Positions 23,864-33,409 are shown, counted from the first letter of the stretch. The stretch is 64,000 nt of DNA from Bog-473 sp963764305 (GCA_963764305.1 CAVXSD010000006.1:248001-312000); one strand, 5' to 3'. The notes: generated by a model not told the origin, from the letters alone. Numbers and translations are program-made.

Positions 23864-25498
23864 CTAGGGGGTTCCTCCCGTTCCGCCGGAATTCCCGAAC
23901 CCGGGGAACCCTCCCCCGCCGAACGGGTTGACCGTCCCGCCGCTGCCGCTCGACTGCTGCTGTTGGGCCTCCGACTGGTTGCCGAGGGTGGCCGTGGTGG
24001 TCCGCTTGCTGTCCCCCACGTAGTACGTGATGGGCACGGACTGTCCGGCCTTGGAGTTCTGGATCACCTTCTGCAGATCGTCGGACGACGTGATGTTGGT
24101 GCCGTTGATGTTGACGATTACGTCACCCTGCACCAGGCCGGCCTTGTCCGCGGGCGATCCCGAGACCACGCTGAGGATCACCGCGCCGGACGTGGGTGTG
24201 AACCCGTACTGCTGGCGCAGCGAAGGCGTCAGCGTGGTGATGTCGACGCCGAGGTAGCCGCCCCCGTTGCCGGACTGTCCGCCCTTCTCGAGCTCGGAGA
24301 TGAGCGATTCCACCGAGGCCGCCGGGATGGCGAAGCCGATGTTCTGGGAGGACGTCCCGTCGCTCGATGTCCCGGCCACGGCGGTGTTCATCCCGATGAC
24401 CTGGCCCGATGTGTCGATCAGCGGCCCCCCGGAGTTGCCGGGGTTGATGGCGGCGTCGGTCTGGATCATGTTCTGGAGCGTCTCGGTCTGGGTTCCCGCT
24501 CCTCCTGCGGTGACCGAGCGCCCCAGCGCCGAGATGATGCCCTGGGTGACCGTCGGCGTGCCGGCGGCGAGCCCCAGTGCGTTGCCGATGGCCACGACGG
24601 CGTCCCCGACGACAGCCTTGCCCGAATTGCCGAAGGTCACGCTGGGCAGGTTCGACGCGTTGTTGATCTTGAGCAGCGCCACATCCTTCGACTGGTCGTA
24701 GCCGACGAGGGTGGTGGGCAGCGCCTTGGTCTGGCCGTACTCGGTGACTGTGATGGTCCCCGTGTTGCCCCCCTGGCTATAGAGCTCAATGACGTGGTTG
24801 TTCGTGAGGACCTCCCCGCTGGAGGTGATGATCATGCCGGTCCCCTGGTCTTCGTTGCCGTTCGACTTGACGTCGATGGAAACGACGGCCGGGATCACCT
24901 TGCCGACGAGCTGCGGGATGGTGACGTTTCCGCTGAGGACGGCCGCGCCGGGCGCCGCGCTGGATTCGTGGATGGTGACGTTGGAGCCGTTGTCGCTGTT
25001 GTTGTTCGCCAAGGCGGTGACACCCGCCCCGATGGCCCCGCCGATGAGGGCGGCCACGAGAGCCACCGGGAGCCAGGAGCGCAGCCTGCCGGGCGAACGC
25101 CGCCCGGAGCTGACGGGTGACGGGGCGCCACCGGGATAGGTCGCGTCGGCGGACGCAGGGTAGGAGAACGGGATCGGGGTGGGGGGTCCGCTCTCGTACC
25201 CCGCCGGTGGCGTCCAGTCGCCTGGTGGCGGCGGTGGGTACGACGATGGCGCACTTGGCGGCGGATACGTGGGTGAAGCGGCCGCGGGGGCGTCCAAGGT
25301 CCCTGCGGGCGGGGTCGTGGTCGCTGGTTCCGGTGGCGGTGGCGGTGGCGGTGCTGCGCCCTCCAGGCTCCCCTGTGAGGGCTGGGCCGGGGTCATGCCG
25401 TCGTCCGGTGCCGTCGTTGCCTCGACCGGCGGTACGGCGCCTGATCCGGGTGTGCCGGCAGCGGGCTCGGGCCCTGGCTGCTCGGTGTCGTCACTCAT
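23864..25498 (-). CDS. Membrane-anchored HtrA/DegP-like serine protease with PDZ domain
   Basis: About 544 residues: a cytosolic Pro/Ala/Thr-rich region (1-135), one membrane helix (about 142-163), a trypsin-like domain with catalytic H235 (NNHVIEL), D272 (KDVALLKI) and S356 (GNSGGPLI), and a PDZ domain (about 400-500) with a Gly/Phe-rich end. HtrA proteases degrade or refold damaged exported proteins and often answer envelope stress. The ATG at 25498 has AGGAGGAT upstream, which decides it over an earlier in-frame ATG. The Pro-rich N-terminus resembles that of mycobacterial membrane HtrA and PepD proteins. It is convergent with the SnoaL-like gene, with only 2 bp between stops. Confidence 0.93.
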   Translation of the reverse strand: MSDDTEQPGPEPAAGTPGSGAVPPVEATTAPDDGMTPAQPSQGSLEGAAPPPPPPPEPATTTPPAGTLDAPAAASPTYPPPSAPSSYPPPPPGDWTPPAGYESGPPTPIPFSYPASADATYPGGAPSPVSSGRRSPGRLRSWLPVALVAALIGGAIGAGVTALANNNSDNGSNVTIHESSAAPGAAVLSGNVTIPQLVGKVIPAVVSIDVKSNGNEDQGTGMIITSSGEVLTNNHVIELYSQGGNTGTITVTEYGQTKALPTTLVGYDQSKDVALLKINNASNLPSVTFGNSGKAVVGDAVVAIGNALGLAAGTPTVTQGIISALGRSVTAGGAGTQTETLQNMIQTDAAINPGNSGGPLIDTSGQVIGMNTAVAGTSSDGTSSQNIGFAIPAASVESLISELEKGGQSGNGGGYLGVDITTLTPSLRQQYGFTPTSGAVILSVVSGSPADKAGLVQGDVIVNINGTNITSSDDLQKVIQNSKAGQSVPITYYVGDSKRTTTATLGNQSEAQQQQSSGSGGTVNPFGGGGFPGFGNSGGTGGTP

Positions 25499-25665
25499 GT
25501 GGATCCTCCTGAAGGGAACATGGCTCGTCCGCACCGCTGCACGGTGGGTAAGTGGCCCGTCCCGGCGTCTCCCGCAGTCCAGCGGACGTCCGGGCCCATG
25601 TTACGGGATGTCGATAGCGGCCCGGCAGCGGGCAGGGGCGCCAGGCGAGGTAGCGTGTCCGCCGC

Positions 25666-26925
25666 ATGTCACGCCGGATCGACATCGAGTTGACGAGCCA
25701 GACGGGCGACGGGTCATGGACCTGGCGCGCCGCCGGAGCGCGCCAGCCCAGGGGCACGGTCGAGGCCGCGCTCGTGCCACCCGGTGAGACCGTGGGCGCC
25801 GTGCTGCGGGCCGAAGTCGAGATCGGGCTCGAGGGAATCGAGATCCTGTCGCTGACTGCGGCCAAGCCGGCCCGCTCTCCGGACAAGACCGAGGGCCGGA
25901 TCGAGGTCAAGGGCACCCCGAGGCGGGCGCCCGACGTCTCCGTCATCCTGGCTCCGGGATCGGACAAACGGCGGCGCGATCGCGATGACGACGGCGAGCG
26001 ACGAGACCGGCGCCCGGGCGGTCGCCGCCCCGACGGCGAGGGACGGCGCGACGAGCGCGACGGCGAGCGACCGGCGCGTGGAGGCAGTGGGCCTCGTCGA
26101 CCCGGTGGTCGACGTCCCGGTGAGGGCGACGGTCGTCCCGCTCGCGGCGAGCGCCCGGTCGCGCCCACGTCCACCGTCCACCGCAACGCCATGCTCGCCG
26201 CCCTGCGGCCCGAGCAGATCCCCGTGGCCGAGCAGCTGCTCCGCGGCGGGCTGCAAGCGGTCCGGCAGGCCATAGAGACGCAGAACACCTCGAACAAGGC
26301 CGCCGGCAAGCCTCCGATCGCCGCAGATGCGCTCTTGGCCATGGCCGATGAGCTGCTGCCGGTGGTGCGCCTGGCGGACTGGAAGGACCGCGCCTCGGTG
26401 GCGCAGACGACCGGGAAGGACTATCGGCTGCGGGAGCTCCGGGCCGTGGTCGCGGCCTCGCGCACGGTGAACCTCGACGAGGATGGGCGCAGCACGGCCA
26501 AAGCGCTCCGGGAGTCGCTCGACCAGCGGACGACGGCGTTGCGCGAGGAGTGGCTGGCCCGCATCACGAACGCGCTCAACGATGGGCGGGTGCAACAGGC
26601 CGTTGAGGCCTCCATCCGCCCCCCCGAGCCCGGCACCCGGTGTCCGGCCGAGCTGGCGGTCAGGTTGGCCGCCGCCGCGGGGGAAGCCATGACGGCCGAC
26701 CTGGCGCCGGAGGACTGGATGCACCTCCTCGACGCGGTTGTGGCGTCACCGGTGCGTCGGACAGTCAAGCCGGTGGGCATTCCCGATGACGAAGTGGCGA
26801 AGCAGGCGGCCCGCAATGCGGCCGGTGCGGTTCCGGCGCTGGCCAAGCTGCTCGGGCTCCGCATTCCGCCGCCACCGCCCCGCAGGGTGAACACCGAGCG
26901 GCGCTTCAGTCCAACCGGCGGTTGA
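25666..26925 (+). CDS. Unrecognised protein with highly charged central region
   Basis: A 419-residue protein that I do not recognise. Residues 1-100 look like a small beta domain (RIDIELTSQTGDGSWTWRAAGA, then VLRAEVEIGLEGIEIL). Residues about 105-165 are low complexity, nearly all Arg, Asp, Gly, Glu and Pro. The rest is helical: LRPEQIPVAEQLLRGGLQAVRQAIETQN, LLPVVRLADWKDRA, LREEWLARITNALN. The charged middle could bind RNA or DNA. TAGCGT lies nine bases before the ATG. The last 20 bp overlap the convergent GNAT gene. Codon use is like its neighbours, so there is no sign of transfer. Confidence 0.8.
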   Translation: MSRRIDIELTSQTGDGSWTWRAAGARQPRGTVEAALVPPGETVGAVLRAEVEIGLEGIEILSLTAAKPARSPDKTEGRIEVKGTPRRAPDVSVILAPGSDKRRRDRDDDGERRDRRPGGRRPDGEGRRDERDGERPARGGSGPRRPGGRRPGEGDGRPARGERPVAPTSTVHRNAMLAALRPEQIPVAEQLLRGGLQAVRQAIETQNTSNKAAGKPPIAADALLAMADELLPVVRLADWKDRASVAQTTGKDYRLRELRAVVAASRTVNLDEDGRSTAKALRESLDQRTTALREEWLARITNALNDGRVQQAVEASIRPPEPGTRCPAELAVRLAAAAGEAMTADLAPEDWMHLLDAVVASPVRRTVKPVGIPDDEVAKQAARNAAGAVPALAKLLGLRIPPPPPRRVNTERRFSPTGG

Positions 26926-27364
26926 GGGTCAGAAGGCGGGCGGCGAATCCGGCCGCCTCCAGTCGTTGCTTGGTCGTACGGTCACCCGGGAGCGCCGGCG
27001 CATCCACCCCGGAGCAGCCCTTCTCGGTACACCAGTCGACCGCGGCCTCCATGAGCGCCGTGCCCACGCCCACGCCCCGTGCGCCTGTCTCCACGTAGCA
27101 ACACTCGATCAGGCCGTTCGTGCGGCCTTTCGGGCCAACGCCGGCCGTCACGGCGAGAAGGCCGACGACCGCGCCCTCGTACTCCCCCACCATCAGGTGG
27201 ACCGCCTCGTCGGACCTGGTCCAACGCTCCAGGAGGCTCACGGTCGTGGCGTCACCGACCAGCGCGGTGCCTCCCCGCATGGACTCGGCGGCCACCAAGG
27301 CCTGGGAGAGGAGCCGCGTGCAGGCCTGGCGGTCCCCGGCACGGGCGGCCCGGGCCAGCTCCAT
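26906..27364 (-). CDS. GNAT-family N-acetyltransferase
   Basis: A 152-residue acyltransferase with the GNAT fold. VVGLLAVTAG forms the central strand, LIECCYVETGARGVGVGTALMEAAVDWC carries the acetyl-CoA-binding loop in the form RGVGVGTALM, and the end has VDAPALPGDRTTKQRLEAAGF. Acceptor substrate unknown. It follows the collagen-tailed gene by 3 bp on the same strand, and its 3' end overlaps the convergent upstream gene by 20 bp. Confidence 0.85.
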   Translation of the reverse strand: MELARAARAGDRQACTRLLSQALVAAESMRGGTALVGDATTVSLLERWTRSDEAVHLMVGEYEGAVVGLLAVTAGVGPKGRTNGLIECCYVETGARGVGVGTALMEAAVDWCTEKGCSGVDAPALPGDRTTKQRLEAAGFAARLLTLNRRLD

Positions 27365-27367
27365 GCC

Positions 27368-27934
27368 TCAGGAGCCGGTCGGCCCGGTCGGCCCGTGCGG
27401 CCCGTGCGGCCCGTGCAGCTGTGCCTCGAGAACCTGGCCGGCCCGGTTCAGGATCGTCCGCCGGTTGCGCGTGGAGGCCTCGTAGCGCTGGATGGCCCGA
27501 AGCTCCTCGGGGCCCAGGCTCTCGAGCCGGCGGACCACCTGTGATGCGCTGAGCGTGTCGTAGTCCGCCAACGCACGCCCAACGATCGCTGCCGCCGCAG
27601 GGTCGGGTACCGGACGTTCCGCGCCGGGTGGCGGCGCAGGCGCTTCCACCGGGCCGACGCCTCCATCCGGTGCCTTCGACGACGATCCGTTGCCCAGGAG
27701 GCCGCTCAGTCGCTGCGACAGGTCACGCTGCTTCTTGTTGACGACGAATCGCCCCACGACGAGCGCATTGCCGAGTTGGAGCTCCAAGCGGCGCCGACCC
27801 TCGGCGATCAGCTCGGGGAGCTCTTCGACTACGGCCACCGCGACGCCGACCGGAGCTGCCACAGACAGATCGATGGTCCGTCGGAGCCGGCTCATGCCAG
27901 CCTCTCGTCCATCGGGGTCAGATTCCTCAGACAC
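27368..27934 (-). CDS. Unrecognised protein with collagen-like C-terminal tail
   Basis: A 188-residue protein not recognised by family. It starts with a hydrophobic, possibly amphipathic segment (RTIDLSVAAPVGVAVAVVEELPELIAEGRRRLELQLGNALVVGRFVV). A Pro/Ala-rich linker follows, then a helical domain (LADYDTLSASQVVRRLESLGPEELRAIQRYEASTRNRRTIL) of the kind found at the end of other actinobacterial proteins. The last 15 residues are HGPHGPHGPTGPTGS, a collagen-like Gly-x-y run coded by near-identical 9-bp units. The GTG at 27934 overlaps the DUF4193 stop by 8 bp, so it is translationally coupled to that gene. Confidence 0.72.
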   Translation of the reverse strand: MSEESDPDGREAGMSRLRRTIDLSVAAPVGVAVAVVEELPELIAEGRRRLELQLGNALVVGRFVVNKKQRDLSQRLSGLLGNGSSSKAPDGGVGPVEAPAPPPGAERPVPDPAAAAIVGRALADYDTLSASQVVRRLESLGPEELRAIQRYEASTRNRRTILNRAGQVLEAQLHGPHGPHGPTGPTGS

Positions 27935-28442
27935 AGTCCCGGCAGAGCATCTTCTTCTCGTCTGCCAGCTGGCTCGGATGCTTGACCAGGAAGCACGAAC
28001 GACACACGAATTCGTCAGGTTGCTTCGGCAGCACCCGTTCGTTGCCTTCGGTCTTGTCCTCCTGGTCCGTGGCCTCCTCGTCTTCGGGCTCGTCCTCGAC
28101 GACCAGGCGCTCCTTGAGGATCACATCGAGGCTGGCCTCGACGTCCTCGTCGTCGGGCTCCTCCTCCTCCTCTTCCTCGTCGCTCTCGCCAGACTTCTCG
28201 ACGACCGCTGCCGGCGACGGGGTCAGGATCTCGTCGACCTCGTCGGTCTCAGCGTCGTCCTCCTCGTCGATGACGACGATGTCGTCGTCGTCATCGACGA
28301 GCACGACTGCATCGATGTCTACGAGCTCCTCCGCGTCGTCGATGTCGACGTCGAGGTCATCGTCCTCGACGACATCCGCGTCCTCTGCTTCGGGGGCCTC
28401 CGCCACCACTTCTTCGACCTTGGCCTTCTTCTTAGTCGCCAT
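27927..28442 (-). CDS. DUF4193 family protein, acidic with C-terminal zinc ribbon
   Basis: A 171-residue actinobacterial protein. The body is almost entirely Asp and Glu (residues 20-135). The end, EFVCRSCFLVKHPSQLADEKKMLCRDCV, has two CxxC pairs that would form a zinc ribbon. DUF4193 proteins usually have about 100 residues; this one is longer because the acidic tract has expanded. I chose the ATG at 28442 (MATKKKAKVEE); the open frame upstream does not resemble the family. Function unknown; an acidic arm plus a zinc ribbon suggests a nucleic-acid-machine partner, which is only an inference. Confidence 0.85.
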   Translation of the reverse strand: MATKKKAKVEEVVAEAPEAEDADVVEDDDLDVDIDDAEELVDIDAVVLVDDDDDIVVIDEEDDAETDEVDEILTPSPAAVVEKSGESDEEEEEEEPDDEDVEASLDVILKERLVVEDEPEDEEATDQEDKTEGNERVLPKQPDEFVCRSCFLVKHPSQLADEKKMLCRDCV

Positions 28443-28789
28443 TGTGGCGCGGAGCATAGACGCTTCGAGAGACCGTTCAATCGCTGTGAACGAGATCCCG
28501 CTCAGCCTCGGACGGCTAGGAAACCGCTGGGGAGGGGCGGGAGGGCCCCGGGGTCTTTGGCGCCATATCGCTCGCCCGGATGACCGGGCAAGCAACACGT
28601 TCTCTACTCGACCCCCAGGGCCAATCACCGCCTCTCACAGCTCATCCCCCCCTTGGCCGCATCAGCGCATCTCTCTTCCGCAGGTCCTTAGGAGCGTCGG
28701 GGACTGGGCCGTACATTAGGCAAATCTGGGGTGGGGTCGTCAAGGAGTTCTCGGGTGTTCCCACCAGGGAGAACAAAGGTTGTTCCTGG
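28443..28789. other. Intergenic region with a hairpin
   Basis: About 350 bases between the divergently placed ends of the DUF4193 promoter side and the ThyX-like stop. A stem of CCAG/CTGG and GAACAA/TTGTTC with a 3-base bulge spans 28764-28789, next to the ThyX-like stop; no T-run follows. Nothing else is recognisable. Confidence 0.45.
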
Positions 28790-30428
28790 TCACCGCGTTG
28801 CAGATTTTTCCGACCGGCGGCGTTCGGCCCGGCGCTCGGATTCGAGGCGCTCGAGGTCGGTCGCCCCGTGATCAACGAAGGTCATCGCCTCGGCCAGTGC
28901 CCGGTGCCCCGCGACCTCCGCCACGGCGCGGTGCATCTGTTGGGCCACCCTCCGGTACGCGGGATGGCCTTGTGCCCCTGAACGGAGTTCGGTGAGGTGC
29001 ATGGCCTCACGCGCGTTGAACTGCATGACGTAGCGGATGCGGTGGGCCAGCGCGACGACGTACGAAGCCTGCTCCGGGAAGTCGGGCACCAAGGAGCGGT
29101 AGAGCTCCTCGGCCCGGTCGATCGCCTCGTCGTAGTGCTCGGCGAGGCCGGCGTCGGCAACGAGATCCGGCATGTCGTACCCGAGCGAGATGCCGAGACG
29201 CTGCCACTCGATCGAGAGCATCCGATGGCGTTGCAGGTCGCGGAACGCGCCGTAGTCGGTGACGAGCTCGAACCGGTAGTCGGTGCGCTCGAAGGCGCGT
29301 CCGGGACGATGACGGCGATTGCGCCGATCGCCGACGTACGCCTCGAGCAAGGCCACGCGGTCCTCGTGACCGAGAAGCCGCACCCTGCGGGCGGCCTCGC
29401 GCTCACTGCAGCCGAGGTGGGAGAAACAAGCTGCAACCAGGACCTTCTCTTCCCCGTCGGGATCGAAGTCGAGCAGGGTGACTTCCGGTTCGCCGTCGTC
29501 GCCGGAGGGGGCGTCGAGCGAACCCTGCTCCGGCCACAGGCGGGACACCAGACGCGACATACGGTCCCGTGTCGACGCCATGTACTCGGACCACTCGCCA
29601 CCGCGCTCGGGAATGTCGACACGCTGGAGGAAGGACGGGATCACCTTGCGCAACTCGAACAGCATCATCTCGGCGTAGTGGCGCGCCTCGGGAAGCGGGT
29701 GCGCGCGCATCCGCAGGAGCAGCTGCTCGTAGGACTGGCCGGTGCCGTAGATCCCGATGTTCGACAGTGACGCCGCCGGCAGAAGGCCGCGCAGCGCGTC
29801 GAGGGATTTGGCCCGCGTGGCCTGGCGGTACACGAAATCACTGTCGCCGGCTCGTTGGGGAAAGCGCTCGGCCACCCAGGCCTGCATGCGCGGCAGGAGG
29901 GCACCATAGGTGTCGAACACCCGGTCCATCTCTCCGACGAAGCGGGCCCCGTGGGCGGAGTCGAGGATCTCGGGTGGTCGGAAGTAGCGGTACTGGCCGT
30001 TCTCGAGCCGCTGGTTGTACGCGATGTCAGCGCGTCGACTGCTCGAGGTACGCCATGAGACGTCCCCACTCGAGCACCTTCGACAGCACGTTCGAGGCCT
30101 GCTCGCAGGCGAGGTGGACGCCCCCCAGTTGTGCGACCGAATCGTCGCCGTACTCCACGAAGACCTTCTCGTAGAGCTGCTCCGCACGGGCAAGTCCGAC
30201 AGTCGCGTCGACGCTCGCATCCCCCGAGATGTCGAGCTCCCCGACGAACTCGTCGAGGAAGAGTCGCCGCAGGCTCTTGGGCGAGCGGGAGTAGCGGGCG
30301 AAGAGTGCTCCTTTGACCACCTCTGGCAGGTTGACCAGGGCGAATACCGGCTGGTCCAGGTTCGTGACGTAGCGCCGGAGCACGGCTTCCTCGTCTGCCG
30401 TGAACCGCTCTTCGGAGTACGGGAACAT
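28790..30428 (-). CDS. Double-length ThyX-like (flavin-dependent thymidylate synthase family) protein, with one frameshift
   Basis: The N-terminal part runs from MFPYSEERFTADEE to LEWGRLMAYLEQSTR. The rest continues in another frame as IAYNQRLENGQYRYFRPPEIL, and so on. One extra base at 30029 would explain the break: removing it restores STRYIAYNQRL. The joined product has about 545 residues, twice the usual ThyX. The C-terminal half carries LQRHRMLSIEWQRLGISLGYDMP, a variant of the ThyX signature RHRxxSxxxxSxR; the N-terminal half has a degenerate counterpart ALFARYSRSPKSLR. It looks like an internally duplicated ThyX fold. Whether it makes dTMP is unclear, since signature positions differ. 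It lies at the end of the proteasome-tat-helY block. Confidence 0.78.
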
Positions 30429-30474
30429 GCCCGGGTAACCATAGAACGAGGGTGACGCGACGGTGGCGGATGGC

Positions 30475-32595
30475 TCAGATGCCCGGCAGGCCCCCGGCGA
30501 CGACGCCCCTGAGCACGAGGTTGACGGCATTGCGGGCGGCCGCAGCAACCTCAGTGTCCACCGCGGTGTGCGAGACCTGCTGGGCCAGATCGGCCACCGA
30601 CTTCATGGTGCGGACGAAGTCGCCGGGCGCCAGCTCGCCGACGTCGCGGGCGGCCACGCCCAGGGCGGTCGAGAAGGAGGCTCCCCGCGCCCAGGACGCC
30701 ACCGCGGTGGCCAGGCCGGGGGCCGGCTGGCGGGTGCGGGGAACCCGATGCGTCTCCTCGATGCCGCGGATGCGCTCGGCCAGGATGGTGACGGCGTCGC
30801 AGCGCGCGGCGAGCTCGGACCGGCGCTTGTCGCCGAGCCGGTCCTGCAGCGGTCTGCGCCGCTTGTCCCGCCGGGGCCCGTGTTGGCCCGGGAGGCGGCG
30901 GGCCCGCCGCGGCTCGAAGACGACGGCCGAGAGGACCCCGGCCAGTACGGCCGGCTCGGCGCCGGCGAGCACGTCGGCACCGAGCGCCTCGGCCACCAGG
31001 AGATCGGCCTCGTGGTAGATGCGGGACAGCCGGCGCCCCGCAGGCGTCAGGGCCCAGGCGTCCAGGTACCCCGTCTCCTCCAGGACGGCGACGCGGTGGC
31101 TCAGCTGCTGCAGCAGGAGATCCGGCGTACGGGCCTGCCATTGGGCGAAGGAGCGCTGCAGCACGGCCGTGGCCGCCTCGCGGTCGAAGCGGCTCACAAG
31201 GTTGACCGCCAGGTTGTAGGTGGGCCGGAAGGCCGAGCGCAGGTCGGGCGGTGGGGCCGAGGCCACCCGTGCGGCCTCGGCGAAGGTGATCTCGCTCGAC
31301 CAGGCGACCACGGCATGACCCTCCTCGTCCAGGCCCCGTCGTCCGGCCCGTCCCGTGAGCTGCAGGTACTCCCCCGACGTCAGGGTCGCCCGGCCTGCCC
31401 CGCCGTACTTGGTGAAGCGCTCGATGACCACCGAGCGGGCCGGCATGTTGATCCCGAGCGAGAGCGTCTCGGTGGCGAAGACAACCTTGAGCAACCCGGC
31501 GGCAAAGCACTCCTCCACGGTCTCGCGGAAGAGCGGGACCAACCCGGCATGGTGCGCCGCCACTCCCCGCTCGAGGCCTTCGAGCCACTCGTCGAATCCG
31601 AGCACGCTGAGATCGTCGTCACCGAGGGGTTCCACGCGGCGCTCGGCCACCTGGCGGATGGCGGCGCGCTCCGCGGCGTCGGTCAGGCGGACACCGTCGC
31701 GGACGACCTGGTGCACCGCATCGTCGCAGGCGGCGCGGCTGAAGATGAAGACGATGGCCGGCAGCATCTCGCGCCGGCCGAGTTCCTCGATCATCTCGGT
31801 GCGCCGTGGGGCACGGTACGGCAGGCGCGGCCCCCTCCCCCGCTGCCAGTGCGCCGCGCGTCCTTGCAGCGCCCGCCGTACCGCCTGGTCGATGCGGAGC
31901 CCCTCGCCGCCCGGCTTCCCGTCGTCGTGCAGGAGGGGGCACAGCATCGTCTCGTCATCCTCCCTGCGGTGGACGGCGAAGTGGTGGCGCAGCACGATGG
32001 GGCGCTGCCGCTCGACGATCACCGCCGTGTGCCCACGCACTGTCCGCAGCCACGCACCGAGCTCGTCGGCGTTGTTCACGGTGGCGGAGAGGCACACGAA
32101 GCGCACTTCGGCCGGGCAGAGGACGAGGACCTCTTCCCAGACCCCTCCGCGATAAGGGTCCTGAATGAAGTGGACCTCGTCGAGCACGACCGTGTGCAGT
32201 CCCTCGAGGAGATCGGAACCGGCCAACAGCATGTTGCGCAGCACCTCGGTGGTCATCACGACGACGGGCGCCCTGGGGCGGAGCGTGGTGTCCCCGGTCA
32301 ACAGCCCGACGTGCTCCTCCCCGTAGGACGCCACCAGCTCCGCGTACTTCTGGTTGGACAGGGCCTTGAGGGGCGTGGTGTAGAAGGCTTTGCCCTGTGC
32401 GGCCAGGGCCCGGTGGACGGCGTACGCCGCCACCAGCGTCTTGCCCGACCCCGTCGGCGCGGACACCAGGACCGAGTGTCCGGAGTCGAGGGCGTGGAAG
32501 GCCTCGTGCTGGAAGTCGTCCAGGGCGAACGGCAGGTCGGCTTCGAATTCCGCCGCCCCGGCCGTGGCCTGGACCGGCCACGGGGAGGCCGTCAA
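30475..32595 (-). CDS. helY: Ski2-like DEAD/DEAH-box RNA helicase HelY
   Basis: Superfamily 2 helicase of about 706 residues. It has the Q-like FALDDFQHEAFHAL, Walker A APTGSGKT, motif Ib TTPLKALSNQK, DEVH in VVLDEVHFIQD, motif III LSATVNNADELG and motif VI LQLTGRAGRRG. A C-terminal helical region follows as in HelY, Mtr4 and Ski2. The presumed start is a TTG at 32595 that overlaps the tatC stop (TTGA); residues further upstream in the frame have no homology. The order tatA, tatC, helY is the same as in mycobacteria, which supports the name. Probable role in RNA processing or turnover. Confidence 0.9.
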   Translation of the reverse strand: MTASPWPVQATAGAAEFEADLPFALDDFQHEAFHALDSGHSVLVSAPTGSGKTLVAAYAVHRALAAQGKAFYTTPLKALSNQKYAELVASYGEEHVGLLTGDTTLRPRAPVVVMTTEVLRNMLLAGSDLLEGLHTVVLDEVHFIQDPYRGGVWEEVLVLCPAEVRFVCLSATVNNADELGAWLRTVRGHTAVIVERQRPIVLRHHFAVHRREDDETMLCPLLHDDGKPGGEGLRIDQAVRRALQGRAAHWQRGRGPRLPYRAPRRTEMIEELGRREMLPAIVFIFSRAACDDAVHQVVRDGVRLTDAAERAAIRQVAERRVEPLGDDDLSVLGFDEWLEGLERGVAAHHAGLVPLFRETVEECFAAGLLKVVFATETLSLGINMPARSVVIERFTKYGGAGRATLTSGEYLQLTGRAGRRGLDEEGHAVVAWSSEITFAEAARVASAPPPDLRSAFRPTYNLAVNLVSRFDREAATAVLQRSFAQWQARTPDLLLQQLSHRVAVLEETGYLDAWALTPAGRRLSRIYHEADLLVAEALGADVLAGAEPAVLAGVLSAVVFEPRRARRLPGQHGPRRDKRRRPLQDRLGDKRRSELAARCDAVTILAERIRGIEETHRVPRTRQPAPGLATAVASWARGASFSTALGVAARDVGELAPGDFVRTMKSVADLAQQVSHTAVDTEVAAAARNAVNLVLRGVVAGGLPGI

Positions 32596-33398
32596 CGCCC
32601 GAGCAGCTTCCCGATACCGATGGAGAGGAAGTAGAAGACGATCAGCGGGATGGCCAGGGCGAACATGGAGAAGGGATCCGAGCTCGGGGTGAAGACGGCG
32701 GCGATCACCACGATGATGATGACCGCCCAGCGCCACGAGCGGAGCAGGCGGCCGGGCGTCACGACGCGCGCGAGCTCGAGGGACACGAGGACCACCGGGA
32801 ACTCGAAGGTCAATCCGAAGATCGTCATCATCAGGAGGATCAGGCCGAGATACGGGATGGGGTCGTAGATCGCCTGGAGGTTGGGGCCACCCACGGACTT
32901 CAACCAACCCAGCGCATGTGGCAGCGTGATGTAGGCCGTGGCCGCCCCGAGGAGGAAGAGCACGAAGGAGCTGGCGACGAAAGGAATGGCATAGCGACGC
33001 TCGGATGCCTTGAGACCCGGGGTGACGAAGCGCCAGACCTGGAAGAGGATGATCGGGGACGCGAGGACGAGGCCACCGAACAGCGCGATCTTGACGCGGA
33101 GGGACAGACCGTCGAGCGGCGAGGTCACGAACAGGTTGCAGGTGCCGTTCGACGCGATCAGGAGGGAGGACGTTCCGCGGCTGGTGTGGTGCCTGGTCGA
33201 TGCCTCCACGCTGCAGAGCGGGTGCAGTAGGAAGTTCAGTATCGGCTCGTAGGCGAAGACCGCGATGGTGGCGGCGACGACGAACGCGAGCACGCAGATC
33301 ATCACGCGCCGTCGGAGCTCACCAAGGTGCTCCCCCAGCGTCATGTTGTCCGGGGACGGGCGGTTCTTCCACTTGGCCGTGAAGGGAAGCGTGACCAC
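32592..33398 (-). CDS. tatC: Twin-arginine translocase subunit TatC
   Basis: Membrane protein of 268 residues with six predicted helices. The conserved cytosolic start MTLGEHLGELRRRVM is the TatC signature that recognises twin-arginine signals. PGLKASERRYAIPFV and FGLTFEFPVVLVSL are also typical. The GTG start at 33398 gives an 18-residue basic lead before the signature, as in other actinobacteria. With the TatA/B-like protein just upstream it forms the minimal Tat export machine. Confidence 0.94.
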   Translation of the reverse strand: MVTLPFTAKWKNRPSPDNMTLGEHLGELRRRVMICVLAFVVAATIAVFAYEPILNFLLHPLCSVEASTRHHTSRGTSSLLIASNGTCNLFVTSPLDGLSLRVKIALFGGLVLASPIILFQVWRFVTPGLKASERRYAIPFVASSFVLFLLGAATAYITLPHALGWLKSVGGPNLQAIYDPIPYLGLILLMMTIFGLTFEFPVVLVSLELARVVTPGRLLRSWRWAVIIIVVIAAVFTPSSDPFSMFALAIPLIVFYFLSIGIGKLLGR

Positions 33399-33409
33399 GG
33401 TCGTGTCGT

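Noticed and set aside
30463..32634. 723-codon plus-strand open frame
   Set aside because: Exactly opposite helY, whose motifs are complete; composition is that of a shadow.
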